DNA of 64,000 nucleotides, from assembly GCF_937616625.2 (NCBI RefSeq), contig NC_065570.1, positions 9,868,001-9,932,000 on the forward strand, in the 5' to 3' direction. Both the position numbers and the translations under genes were made by a program. The stretch comes from Mercurialis annua (lineage: Eukaryota > Streptophyta > Magnoliopsida > Malpighiales > Euphorbiaceae). The notes under the pieces were generated by a model, which saw only the letters and a list, made by a program, of their open reading frames with translations, was not told the DNA's origin and did no database searches. Of this stretch, positions 36,417-47,231 are shown piece after piece; within the stretch, counting starts at the first letter, position 1, and each line of letters opens with the position of its first letter.

Positions 36417-37095
36417 GCACGTGGCTCGTAACGTAACTCCTCAATGAACATATTAATAAATTTATTATAATTATATCAATTTTTTATTTATAATTAATAG
36501 TAAAAGTAAATATAATATATTCGGTTATTAATTTTTTTTTCATACTGAATTTATTCTTTTTTTGGTTTTATAGTAATCATAATTAAATAATTAACTTAAT
36601 TTTATTAATAATATCTTTAAAAATACAAGATAGAAATTTAAATAATAATATACTAACCAATTACAGTATTTTAATTTTGTAACTCAATCAAACTAAAAGA
36701 TAGGTATTCCTACTAATTTGGAGACAATTTAGTTATTTTTTACATACTAAATCTAAAATTGGAGATAATTTAGCTATCTATTCTAATTAGGATTTTAATT
36801 ACAATAGTGATTAATTAAATAACTAATTAGTTAATGACTATAAAACTTTTATTTAGTAGTAAACTGAAAAGGATTATTCAGTAAATTTGCCTGTCCCCTC
36901 CCCCATCCATGCTTTTATATATAGTATAGATTATTGAACACAATCGTTGCGCCTGTCATTCATGCAACAAAAAATAATGTGTCAGCCATGTAAAAAATTT
37001 AATGATAAATATATTCGTTTATTAACACATCATTGTAATTAATGAGCCTTTAAATTTAACTCTAAATGCAAGTAATGATGTATTAATAAATGAAG
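36417..37095. other. AT-rich intergenic, no gene seen
   Basis: No open frame, element end or RNA signature can be supported. Confidence 0.45.
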
Positions 37096-37101
37096 GATTA
37101 T

Positions 37102-37329
37102 AACCTCAAGACGCAAGTGAATTGGTAAGACGCTTTTTCTCATTTGAGTGAGGCCGCGGGTTCGAACGGTACTCATCTATACAGCCGTTAAAAACTTGGG
37201 GTCAGAGATTTGCCTTCTGGAAGGGACCTATCCGGCTCGAGTGGGGATTAGTTTGAACGTGGAAGGATTAAAGGTGTCGTTTTATAATTGGAACCCGTTC
37301 AGAACACCTCACGGTCACACCAAAAAAAA
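37102..37329 (+). mobile_element. tRNA-derived SINE
   Basis: About 228 bp with internal RNA polymerase III promoter: an A-box-like GAATTGGTAAGACG (about 37119-37132) and a B box GGTTCGAAC (37159-37167). The head is tRNA-like and the body unrelated, ending CGGTCACACC plus an A-rich tail. The flanks AAATGAAGGATTAT (left) and AAATGAATGGATTAT (right) look like a target duplication with one base indel. Confidence 0.8.
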
Positions 37330-37350
37330 TGAATGGATTATTTATTATAA

Positions 37351-37612
37351 GTTTAATCACCAAAAAATGCCAAACCTATACGTTTTGTGTCAATTATAGC
37401 CAACCTTTAAAAATCGCCAGATTTAGCCAAACCTTATATGTTCTGTTTCTTTTTTAGCCATTTTTAAATCGAACCAGTTTTTCCGACATCGTGTCGTCCA
37501 CGTCACTGCCAACTCAGCAATTGGCTGGCATGTCAGCTGAAATATTTAAATAAGATTTGGCTATAACTGACACACACAAAAATAGGTTTGGTATTTTTTG
37601 GGTGAATAAACC
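37351..37612. mobile_element. MITE with CACCAAAAAATRCCAAACCTA ends
   Basis: Inverted-repeat element: TCACCAAAAAATGCCAAACC on the left is mirrored by GGTTTGGTATTTTTTGGGTG on the right. Same family as 38488-38744 and related in style to 35587-35884. It sits directly after the SINE. Target duplication not clear. Confidence 0.6.
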
Positions 37613-38487
37613 TAATTTTAAATTCAAGCCAATTTTTTAATTTAATAATTAGTAAATTAATTATATCATTTATGAAATTTATATATATTTAAAAATAATT
37701 AATATTTCCTATTTAATACTAATTAAAATTAATTTTAATTTTTTATTAAACCTAATTAAATCTAATAAATTTATATTATAATATATTTTAATGAATATGC
37801 AATTAAAAAAATGAATTAATGTATTATTTAAGAATTAATGTTGAATTAAATTTGGTGAAAGGGTTTAATGTTCATGATGATTTTGAACTTGATTTATTAT
37901 TTTTAATGTTGTTGAGATTTTATTATAACTGGGTTTAGGTAATAAATAAAATATTTATGTGTAAATTAAGGTAAGTTTTTGACTATGCCGAGTAAAATAA
38001 CATATGCGTTTATGCTTATAAATATCATGATATATATTGATTACACCACAATGAGCTTCATTTTAAAAAAAAAAAAGAGAAAATAATTACACTCGTCCTT
38101 TAAATAAGCAGTCGATCCAGTGATTATTTTTATGTTTATGCGTGTGTAGTTAAATTATGAACACTGTCGTATGTTTGTTGTGTATATTACTCTCGGATTG
38201 TTCATCGGAAGACGAACAATTGGATCTCAAACGGCCGCGGTGTCAAAGAACCGACGACTTAAATTTTAAAAAATAAATTTTAAGATGAATATGACATTTT
38301 TTGTTTTTAATAGAATTTAAATTAATTATATATCCATCAAATATGTAAAAAAAATGAGAATTATTTAAATTTAGTAAAAAAATAAATTAATTTTAATTAA
38401 CGTTAAATAAAAATATTATTTTTTAAATATATATAAATTTATTATAATATAATTAATCATTTAATTATTTAATTTTAAAATTAGTTC
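37613..38487. other. AT-rich intergenic, no gene seen
   Basis: Nothing supportable; one GC-richer patch near 38190-38250 has no open frame of note. Confidence 0.4.
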
Positions 38488-38744
38488 TATTCACCAAAAA
38501 ATACCAAACCTATGCATTTTGTGTCAGTTATAGTCAAACCTTATTTAAATATTTCAGCTGCCGTGTCAGCCAATTGCTTAGTTGGCGGTGACGTGGACGA
38601 CACGGTGTTAGAAAAACCGGTTCGATTCGATAATGGCTAAAAAAGAAACAGAACATATAAAGTTTGGCTAAATCTGGTAATTTTTAAAGGTTTGGCTATA
38701 ATTGACACAAACGTATAGGTTTGGTATTTTTTGGTGATTAAGCC
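38488..38744. mobile_element. Second MITE of the CACCAAAAAATACCAAACC family
   Basis: The left end TTCACCAAAAAATACCAAACC is mirrored by GGTTTGGTATTTTTTGGTG on the right. The interior matches 37351-37612 over the TCAGTTATAGTCAAACC and GACGTGGACGACACGGTGT sections, largely in inverse order. The central stem contains TGTCAGCCAATTGCT. Confidence 0.65.
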
Positions 38745-39664
38745 TTTATTATAATTATGCCACGTGGGCGGATAGTTCATAGTCCTTTGTGATGGACTAG
38801 GTTTAGCTAAGAATTTCTTGTTGTTGAGACTATGTATATGATAAATATTTAGTTTAATCACTCAATTCTCATAAAAAGTTTATATATATTTATTTTTAAT
38901 AATACAAATACTTAAATTAATTTACCATAACATAAAATAAAATTTTACATAAGATCTCATTATAAATTATAATGTCATCATCATATAAAATTAAAATTTT
39001 CCATATAATGTCAATAAAATTTAATTTTAATATATAAATTCAATATAATTTGTAAAAAGAAAACATCTTCAATGGGCTTTTCATATTTCAAACGCCGGTG
39101 TTGAAAAATTGCGGAAAATATTACAAAATTGGCTCATTGTAATGATTTTTAGAGAGTTTAAATATTTAATAATAGAATTTAAAACTTTAGATAACGAATT
39201 AGAAAAAATTAAATTTACATGAAATATAATAATTTTCAGATTTTGTATGTCCAAAAGTTTTTAAATTGATGCCACATCATATTTATTAATGAAGACATCC
39301 AATTAAATAAATATTAAGGTCATAATTGAGATCCGAAAAATATTAAGTGATAATGAAAGTCGGATTAAGCATTAGGGTCATTTTTGTACATTTCACAAAA
39401 AACATTGCCACGTTGGAGTCTTGTGGTGGAAAAAGGGTGTTACAACTCACGTCAGATAACTTAACGGGAATGGATGTTTTTGTCAACTCATGTGAGTTTT
39501 TTTTTGTTAACGGAAGAAATATGAGGATCCAAATTGAAATCGAAAAAACATAAAAGGGCCAAGTAAAATTTGAGTATATATTGAGGTCATTCTTGTATCT
39601 TGTAAGCAAAATTATTTCAAATTCCATCGCTCGCCATTTACTCAGCCAATAATAGATCCCCTAA
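38745..39664. other. AT-rich intergenic, no gene seen
   Basis: Overlapping open frames on both strands near 39343-39627 lack any recognisable motif and are not supported. Confidence 0.4.
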
Positions 39665-39676
39665 CCAAAACAAATT

Positions 39677-40862
39677 GAGAAAAGGGCCATTCATGTCTCT
39701 AAAGTTTGGTTTCTGGATCAAATAAGTACTCAACGTCCGAAAAGTTTCACCCATGCCCCCAAAATTTGTATAAATGAATAATCAGACCCTTTAATTTAAT
39801 GCTGTTTCATTGCTCCTAAAACTCTGTTAATGTGATCTTACGTGACAGAGATAAAAGGATTATTTATGCCCCTAAGGTTTGGGTCTGTGATCAAATGACT
39901 CCTCAACGTTTAAAAAAGGTTCACTTATTTCCCTAACGTTTGAAAGGTTCACTTATGCCCCCAACGTTTGAAAAAATGAACAGTTAGACCCCCAGTTAAA
40001 CACTATATCATTGCTTCCCAAACTCCGTTAGTGATATCCTACGTAGCTAATTTTTAGTGTTTCCATTAATCGAACTATAGGCGACCGGCGTCGAACAATT
40101 AATCAGTTATAATTGTCCGCTACCATTGAAGACGATTAAACAAAATTAATAATGAAACATAAATTATATAAAAAAAATAAGTTTATTCATCTTCTTTTTC
40201 ATGTGTTTCGATTCGACAATTACATGCCCCAAAAACTAGACACCCAATAATTATATAAAAAATTAGCTAAAAGGATAAATATTGTATTCCTTCCGCCTTC
40301 TACCTCATCAAACATTTTTTTCCATCTCTAGCATTACAAGTTTCATCAAACAAGATATCAATTAATGAAGAGAATTCTTTATTCGATTGCTGGAGAAGGA
40401 CAGTCTATCGGTTTAGCTCGGTCTTGTAATAAAACGACTTTGCAACAACAGACTATTGTTGTTGAGAGAAACACCGTCACCGTAGAGTAAAATTAGCCAC
40501 GTAGGATCACTCTAACGGAGTCTGAGAAGCAATGAGACGGTATTAAACTGGGGGCCTAACTGTTCATTTTTCAAACGTTGGAGGCATAAGTGAACCTTTT
40601 CAAACGTTAGGGGCATAAGTGAACCTTTTTCAAACATTGATGGCTCATTTGATCCTGGATCCAAACCTTAAGAGCATAAATGATTCTTTTATCTCTATCA
40701 CGTAGGATCACATTAACAGTCTTAAAAACAATAAAACGGCGTTAAACCGAGGGGTTTTATTATTCATTTTTACAGACGTTGGAGGACATGGGTGAATTTT
40801 TTCGGACATTGGGGCTTACTTAATCCAGACCCCATATCTTAGAGGCACGAATGACCCTTTTC
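39677..40862. mobile_element. Large inverted-repeat element (MULE-like)
   Basis: The left arm starts GAGAAAAGGGCCATTCATG and the right end, inverted, reads GGGAAAAGGGTCATTCGTG. Both arms contain repeated phrases AACGTTTGAAAAA, CTTATGCCCC and CTACGTGAC/TACGTGGC. The flanks share CCAAAACAAATT (39665-39676 and 40863-40874), of which 9 or more bases are probably the target duplication. It ends about 190 bp before the first aldo-keto reductase gene. Confidence 0.65.
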
Positions 40863-40930
40863 CCAAAACAAATTTGACTCTTGGACGGCTGCCTTTGATA
40901 GATGCTGGATATAAATGTCTCTTGAAAAGT

Positions 40931-40973
40931 ACACGTGGCATCTTCCTTCTCCCGCTGATTCTCTTTTATAAAA
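40931..40973 (+). promoter_or_regulatory. Promoter of first aldo-keto reductase: G-box/ABRE and TATA box
   Basis: ACACGTGGC at 40931-40939 is a G-box/ABRE core. TATAAAA at 40967-40973 lies about 90 bp upstream of the ATG. The spacing is what a plant core promoter would show. An ABRE suggests response to abscisic acid or osmotic stress, which suits this enzyme family, but is inference from the motif. Confidence 0.55.
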
Positions 40974-41061
40974 CGGCTCTGTCGTTGTTGTGGGAGTTGT
41001 ATCACTCTATTCATAAGTCAATATCCGCCGGCCACCAACACTCGAATTATTAGAGTTGAAA

Positions 41062-43649
41062 ATGGCAAATGAGATTGGATTCTTCGAATTGAACACCGGA
41101 GCTAAGATGCCATCGGTTGGTCTCGGTACCTGGCAGGCTGAACCTGGTCTCGTCGGCGCCGCCGTGGAGGCTGCTATTAAGGTTTCATTTATTTTTCTTC
41201 TGTTTTCTACAGTGATGAAATCTCCTATTCAATTGATTTTGTATTTGATTGCAGATTGGTTATCGCCATATCGATTGCGCTCAAGCCTATACCAATGAGA
41301 AGGAGGTAATTATAGTCTAAATTATTCATCGCTGTTAATTAATATAAAGATTCTGGCGTCTTATTTTGCGATTCTTTACTTTAATTACGCTATAAAATGT
41401 TGAAAAAGTGATCGGATCTCTCATTTCTGGTACAGAAGTGAAAAACTTAAATTCCATGATGTAAAATAATGTGTGTTAAACTAGGTAGCATAGACACTTT
41501 ATTCAATCAACAGTTTCCATTTCGGAAACATGTCGGAAATTTGGTGTTCCGGACAGAAAACCTCATTTTTAACATAGAAAACCTTAAAATAACACTGTTT
41601 CGCTATGTCTGTGTCTAAGTGTCCTGTTTTTACCGAATTTGTGTCTGTGCTACCTAGGTTAAAAGGAAAAGCATTAAATAGAATTATGTGTAGAAATAAG
41701 CTATGCCTTTTTATGGAATTTATTTTTTTAGGCAAGGTACCTTTTGCGTAGCACGTAATGAGCATGGCCAAATATGTGCAATTCTTCAACTGAAACATAT
41801 AGTTAAGTCGTTGCTTCTTGTAGATTGGATTAGTGTTGAAGAAGCTCTTTGACGATGGTGTGGTCAAGCGTGAAGAGTTGTTTGTTACTTCCAAACTCTG
41901 GTTTGTCTTAATTCGTTTTTGCACTTTAAAACAATTAGAACTATTCATTGGAGTGCCTTTTTTTTATAGACTTTAACTACTTTCACCAAATACCTTCTTA
42001 ATCTAAGATAACTTCTACAGGTGCTCTAATCATGATCCAGAAGACGTCGTAAAGGCACTAGAAGGAACGTTGCGAGACCTGCAGCTTGATTATCTTGATT
42101 TATATCTTGTATGTAAATCCTGATCATGCTTATTCCTCGCTTTTATCTCTTATTATTTGATGCATGAATTCAATGTTTTTAAAAGAGTTATCTTTAAAAT
42201 CAGTTTGTTGAAAATAATGCCAGCAGTTTATAAAGTGAAAAAATTATAAGCTTAAATGAGGCTTCTTAATTATGTAGATTCATTGGCCGGTAAAGATAAA
42301 AGGATCAATGAAGCCTGAGAACTTTGATCATCCGGATATTCCTAGCACTTGGAGAGCAATGGAAACACTGAAAGATTCCGGCAAGGTTCGTGCTATTGGT
42401 GTGAGTAACTTCTCTTCAAAGAAGCTGGGCGATCTGCTAGAGGTGGCACGCATTCCTCCAGCTGTGAATCAGGTGGAATGTCATCCTTCATGGCAGCAGA
42501 CCAAGCTACGGGCATTTTGTCAGTCCAAGGGAGTTCATCTATCTGTGAGTAGGCCAAATGTTTGGTTACTTCTTTCTGGGTGAATCTCATTTTATACAAT
42601 GCTTCGATTGGTTCTTTTTAGCAAGAATTTAATTATCTCGAGGCTTTGATTTATTTGTATCCACTTTTGGTTTCTTCCAGGGGTATTCACCTTTAGGATC
42701 CCCTGGCACTACATGGCTTAAGAGCGACGTCCTTAAGAATCCCATCCTCAATATGGTGGCCAAGGAATTGGGGAAAACTCCTGCCCAAGTTGCGCTTCGC
42801 TGGGGTTTGCAAATGGGCCATAGTGTTCTTCCTAAAAGTACTCATGAAGCTAGGATCAAGGAGAACTTTGATGTATTTCAATGGTCTATTCCAGAGGATT
42901 TGTTCGCCAAATTCTCTGAAATTGAGCAGGCAAGTCATTCATCTCTTATGCTCTACAGCCTCTACTGCTATTGTTACAACTTACAAATATCCTCAAGTAT
43001 TCTGCAATCATTAAATGTTGTGTTTGCTGACCTTTAAATATGCATTCCTTTTCATAATTCTAGGGGCTAAAGTGATACTAACATTCAATCAAACTCAAGT
43101 TCGAGCTACTTGAATCAATTGCCGACTCAAGTTTGAACATTATTATACTTGACTCTCGAGTCTAATAGAGTATTAATTAATCTATTATTTTATCATTTAT
43201 AATTATAAATATTTACAATATTATCTTTATTATTATACTGAAGTTTAATTTTATTTTAAAATATTTATAGAGGTAATAGAGTCCAATTTGACTTTGATTC
43301 TCAATTATTCTAAAAGCTGGATCTTCTAAAATAAAACTCAAATAGAATTTGAGTCGAGTTCCTAACTTTCAAACTTCAAAGTTTAGAGTCGACTGCAAGT
43401 CAAACTTGAATTTGATAGTATTTCAACTCGCCTCGATTCAATTACACCCATACTTAGTTCTTTTGCTTTGTCTTACTGGAGAACGTTAGGCTTCTAAAGG
43501 AAAATCTTATAACTACATATAGAAACATTTCTTGACAAATGCAATGATATTCAATTTTGCAGGCAAGGTTGATAAAAGGGACTTCCTTTGTTCATGAGAA
43601 GTTTGGCCCTTATAGGAACATTGAGGAGCTGTGGGATGGTGAGATCTAG
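41062..43649 (+). CDS. NADPH-dependent aldo-keto reductase (AKR4C type), copy 1
   Basis: Cytosolic or plastid (beta/alpha)8 oxidoreductase reducing aldehydes, including reactive carbonyls, with NADPH. Seven exons: 41062-41181, 41255-41305, 41824-41900, 42021-42108, 42278-42544, 42681-42929 and 43563-43649; phases agree and the product is 312 residues. The start is the ATG in AAAATGGCAAATG. Catalytic tetrad visible: Asp and Tyr in [13 protein letters not shown], Lys in FVTSKLWCSNHDP, His in YLIHWPV. The cofactor-binding C-terminal part has [15 protein letters not shown] and [20 protein letters not shown]. It ends EELWDGEI. The last intron starts with GC (CAG|GCAAGT at 42930) rather than GT and holds a hAT-like insertion. 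A second copy lies at 60693. Confidence 0.92.
43061..43452. mobile_element. Possible hAT-like MITE in the last intron of copy 1
   Basis: It starts TAGGGGCTAAAGTG and ends AATTACACCCATA, whose inverse TATGGGTGTAATT resembles the start. The interior has inverted phrases (CTCAAGTTCGAG, ACTCAAGTTTGAAC, and their inverses AACTTGAATTTG). Flanks CATAATTC and CTTAGTTC match only partly. The second aldo-keto reductase lacks it at this site. Confidence 0.45.
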
Positions 43650-43895
43650 GCTACCAGCTGCAGCCTGCAATGTATGCTTCATGATTTACTGTTATGCTTA
43701 GAATCTGCAGAATAATCATTGGAGACTTAATTTAATTTTTGAGTTAATGATTTGCATTTTTAATAACATGCTTTAAAGATGGGAATTTTTCATTTTATTT
43801 GATAATGAATAAAAAGTATTTATTATTCATCGAGTTGTAATAAATAATTAAAATGATATATATTTTATAAAAAAAATAGAAAACTATTAAAGAAA

Positions 43896-44552
43896 TATAT
43901 TTATGAACAAATGATCATTTCACCCCCGAACTTGGTACGAAGTATCAAAAAGGTTCAAGTTTGTGAAATCGGATAAAAAAAACAACTCGGTGAAATCGAT
44001 CCTCCTCACCCTCGCCCACAGCGTTTGAAACACACTCTCCATATAAGAATTGGTAAAATGTCTAAAACAATCCTTAAAGATTTAATTATTATTTTACAAA
44101 TTTAGAGATTTCATCATACTTTTTTTATCTCTATACGACCGATCCGGCTCTACCGGCCACCGCGGTCGGAAATAAACATTTCTGGCAGCCACCACCATGA
44201 AGAGCAGACCCAGGTGGTGGCTGCAAGAATTTTTTTTTTTCAGCGGCGGTGGTCAGTAGCGGCGCGTCGGTGATATCCGGTGGGAAAAAAAATCGACGGT
44301 GGGTATCGGAATCAGCGACAAGTTTTCGGTGGGTGCAGAGGTCGGCGGTCGAAATGGAGCGGTTTCCGGTGGAAATGGAGGGTGAATTGATCCGGTTTTG
44401 CATAGTTTAGGAGGGTGATATCCCCACTTTCTTTGGATGTTTTTGATATGATTTGCCAAGTTGTAGGTTTGTTTAATTCACTTTTATGAATTTGGGCTTA
44501 TTTAATATTTCGTGCCAAGTTTAAGGGGTGAAATGATCCTTTGTTCATATAT
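43896..44552. mobile_element. MULE-like element with GC-rich core
   Basis: The left end ATGAACAAATGATCATTTCACCCC is mirrored by GGGGTGAAATGATCCTTTGTTCAT at the right. The flanks TTAAAGAAA and TGAAAGAAA are a candidate 9-bp duplication. The core 44140-44400 is unusually G+C-rich (CGGTGG/CCGGTGG repeats); the open frames there look like composition effects, though captured host sequence is possible. Confidence 0.55.
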
Positions 44553-45190
44553 TGAAAGAAACAAATAGAGAATCAATGAAGATAGTTGTCATGACATGAG
44601 AGCTATTGAATTGTTTTTCTCCAATTTGTCTATTACCTACAGTATCTTCATCAATTATGATTGGCAATCAATCTTATTCACCAATAATATGTTCCATTCC
44701 CACAGCAGCAAAAGACAAAGTAGACGTGGAACAATGGTTGACGTAGACGGGGCAAATGAATAAATTTTTATTATTTGGTTTTTTTTTTTGTAAAATATTG
44801 GGGGTTTATGGAACAAGGAAAAAGAAAGAAGAAAATAGAGTGAATGTGTGAAGGTGATATTTTCTTCTAGCTAGACTGGAATAAATTATTAAAGGATATT
44901 TATAAAAACAATTGAAATAAGACTAAATTAATTAAATCCCCTCTCATATTTTAAAAATATAAAATTTATCTCCTCCCGATCAAATTCATTAACACCTCCT
45001 TCATCAGTTAATAATGTCCGCTGATTTGGTCAAAAAATTAAATTATTAAAAATTAAATTCACCCCTACACTTATTTTTGTGCTAATTTTCCTAACTACAT
45101 GTTTCGCCAAAATAATTACAACTTTATATTGCAAGTTTTGAGTTTTATTTTTTGATTTTTTGCCTTAACTTTATTTATCTGTTTTGTTTT
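44553..45190. other. AT-rich intergenic, no gene seen
   Basis: Likely includes sequence just downstream of the first aldo-keto reductase locus; nothing else supportable. Confidence 0.4.
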
Positions 45191-45196
45191 TTATTT

Positions 45197-46237
45197 ACCA
45201 AAATACCTTTTTTGGTTTTTCAATTTCGGTTTTTGTTTTTTTCGGTTCGGTCAATCGAACCGACCGAACCGACCGGCAGTTTTTTTTATATAGTGTAAGA
45301 TTAGTGTATATATAGTGTTAATTTTTATTTTTTATAGATTTTTTTCCTGTAATTTTTTATTTTATTTTTTATAGTGTAACAGTAGTGTATATATAGTGTT
45401 TTTATGATGTTTATATAGTGTAAAATTAGTGTATATATAGTGTATAAGTAGTGTATAAGTGGTGTATAAGTAGTGTATTTATAGCATTTTTGTAGTGTTT
45501 TTTGTGGTTTAACCATGAAACACTGCAAATACATCATAAACACTGCAAATACACCATAAACACTGTAAACGCAACATAAATATACTAAAAAACGGCAGAA
45601 ATACACCATTAATACACCAAAAATACACTAAAACGTAAAGATATTATAAAATTATTACAAATGCACCATAAATCAATATTTTCTTTACAAAATCAGTAAC
45701 AATAAACAAATCTATAAATAAGAGATGATAAAATAAATAATTATATGAACAATAGAACAATTTTATAAATAAAAAATTATAGATCTACAATAATTTATTT
45801 ACAAAATATTTAAATCATTAAAAAAACCTAAAAAATTACACAAATCTAAAAACGAGTCGAGAAATCCATAGCGCGAACGGAAAAGACGAACGGACTAGCG
45901 CGAATGGAAAAGACGAACGGAAAAACGACCGGAAACGACGAGAAATCCATCGGAAGTAAACGAACAGAAGCGCGACCGGAAAGACGAACGGAAAAATAAT
46001 TAGAGAAGATAAACTGAAAAACAAATGAAAAAAAAGAAGAAAAGAAGAAAGAAGAAGAGAGAGAATAAAGAAAAAAAAAAGTGGCTATGTAAAACTTTAA
46101 CCTAAAATGAGATAAGACTTCTTTATATAGTGGGTATTTTTAGTAAATAAGTTAGCTTATTAGGTAATGTAGGATAAGAAGAAAAGATGGGGCAAAATAA
46201 TGTAAATAATTTACCTAAAACAGGTATTTGGAAAATA
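45197..46237. mobile_element. Possible element with tandem repeats
   Basis: The left CCAAAATACCTTTTTTGG resembles the inverse of the right CCTAAAACAGGTATTTGG. Inside are a GGTTCGGTC patch (45241-45275), a TAGTGTATATATAGTGT minisatellite, an AAACACTGCAAATACACCAT series, and a block of GACGAACGGAAAA repeats (45850-46000). Edges and target duplication are uncertain. Confidence 0.35.
45285..45640. repeat. GTGTATATATAGTGT / CACTGCAAATACAC minisatellite
   Basis: Irregular tandem array: TAGTGTATATATAGTGT copies to about 45490, followed by AAACACTGCAAATACACCAT-type copies to 45640. The second block is roughly the inverse sense of the first. The minus-strand 94-residue frame over it is low complexity and not a gene. 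Confidence 0.65.
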
Positions 46238-47024
46238 ATCCCCTTATTTTTCTGTCATGGGACTTCATAAGATCATAAAAGTCAAATTAATTTCAAAAAA
46301 TAGTGCAGTATTATTCATAAAAGTATAATTTATTAATAATTATCTATGAAATTATAATTTATCAATAATTATTTATTATAATTATAAATAAGCATTTTTT
46401 TAAAAAACAATAAGACTTTATTATAATTATTTTAAAAAATAAAAACTATTTGTCAAGATAAGGAACTGACTTTTAAAAATAATTCATATTTTTTTTTGTA
46501 AAAGTATTAAAAAATGAAAATATTTACTTTGAATATATTAGGTAAGTAAAAAAAATTATCCATCAATGTAAATTTGTATCCTATATATCTCGTACCAAAT
46601 GAAACATTACTTCTTATATTTTTATATGTGGTGGAGGCCGGAAATGTAGCGGGATGGTGGTAGTGGAGAGAGATGTAGGCAGAATTAATTATTTAATTAA
46701 TTTAAATATTTTTACTAACTATTTAAAAAAAATTAAATTTTGAAAGTATTTTGGATATTTTGACTTTTTAGTTTTTAGGAAGTTTTGATGAAATGTCGGT
46801 GATGTGGAGTTGTGTTTTTTTTTTTAGGCGACACGTTAGCAATGGTTGGTGGTGTTGGGCTTTAACTAGGCGGAAAGCTTATGAGGTAGGGATTTTTAGA
46901 CAAATATATATAAAATAGGAAAAGAATCTCACAAATACAAATTGACCAGGACTTATAGAAATTTACAGGTTGACTTTAAAATCTAGCAAAACTATGTTTC
47001 CTCTTTCGCATATATACGATTCAA

Positions 47025-47032
47025 TATAAATA
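47025..47032 (+). promoter_or_regulatory. TATA-like box of the MULE transposase
   Basis: TATAAATA about 200 bp upstream of the mudrA start codon, just after CATATATACGATTC. The same TATACGATTCAT phrase occurs, inverted, in the promoter side of the convergent ULP1-like gene (about 57308), so it may be a shared subterminal or promoter motif. Confidence 0.45.
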
Positions 47033-47231
47033 GGAAACAAAACCCATGCAAAATCAATCATTCAAAAAGTTAAGAGATTCTGTTAAACTCAAACAACAAA
47101 TTCTCTCAAAATTCAAAACAGAGCTTCGATTAATCACTGATTAGAACACGATCAATTACAAAATTGATCATCGCGATCAATCACAGTTCAACAGAAGAAG
47201 GATAATCAATCAAAAAATTGGAGAAAAAGCG

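Noticed and set aside
37117..37170. tRNA-like sequence with A and B boxes
   Set aside because: No complete cloverleaf; body, A-rich tail and flanking repeats show a SINE, not a tRNA gene.
39343..39627. Overlapping open frames on opposite strands
   Set aside because: No domain, no codon bias visible, and they share the same span; probably chance.
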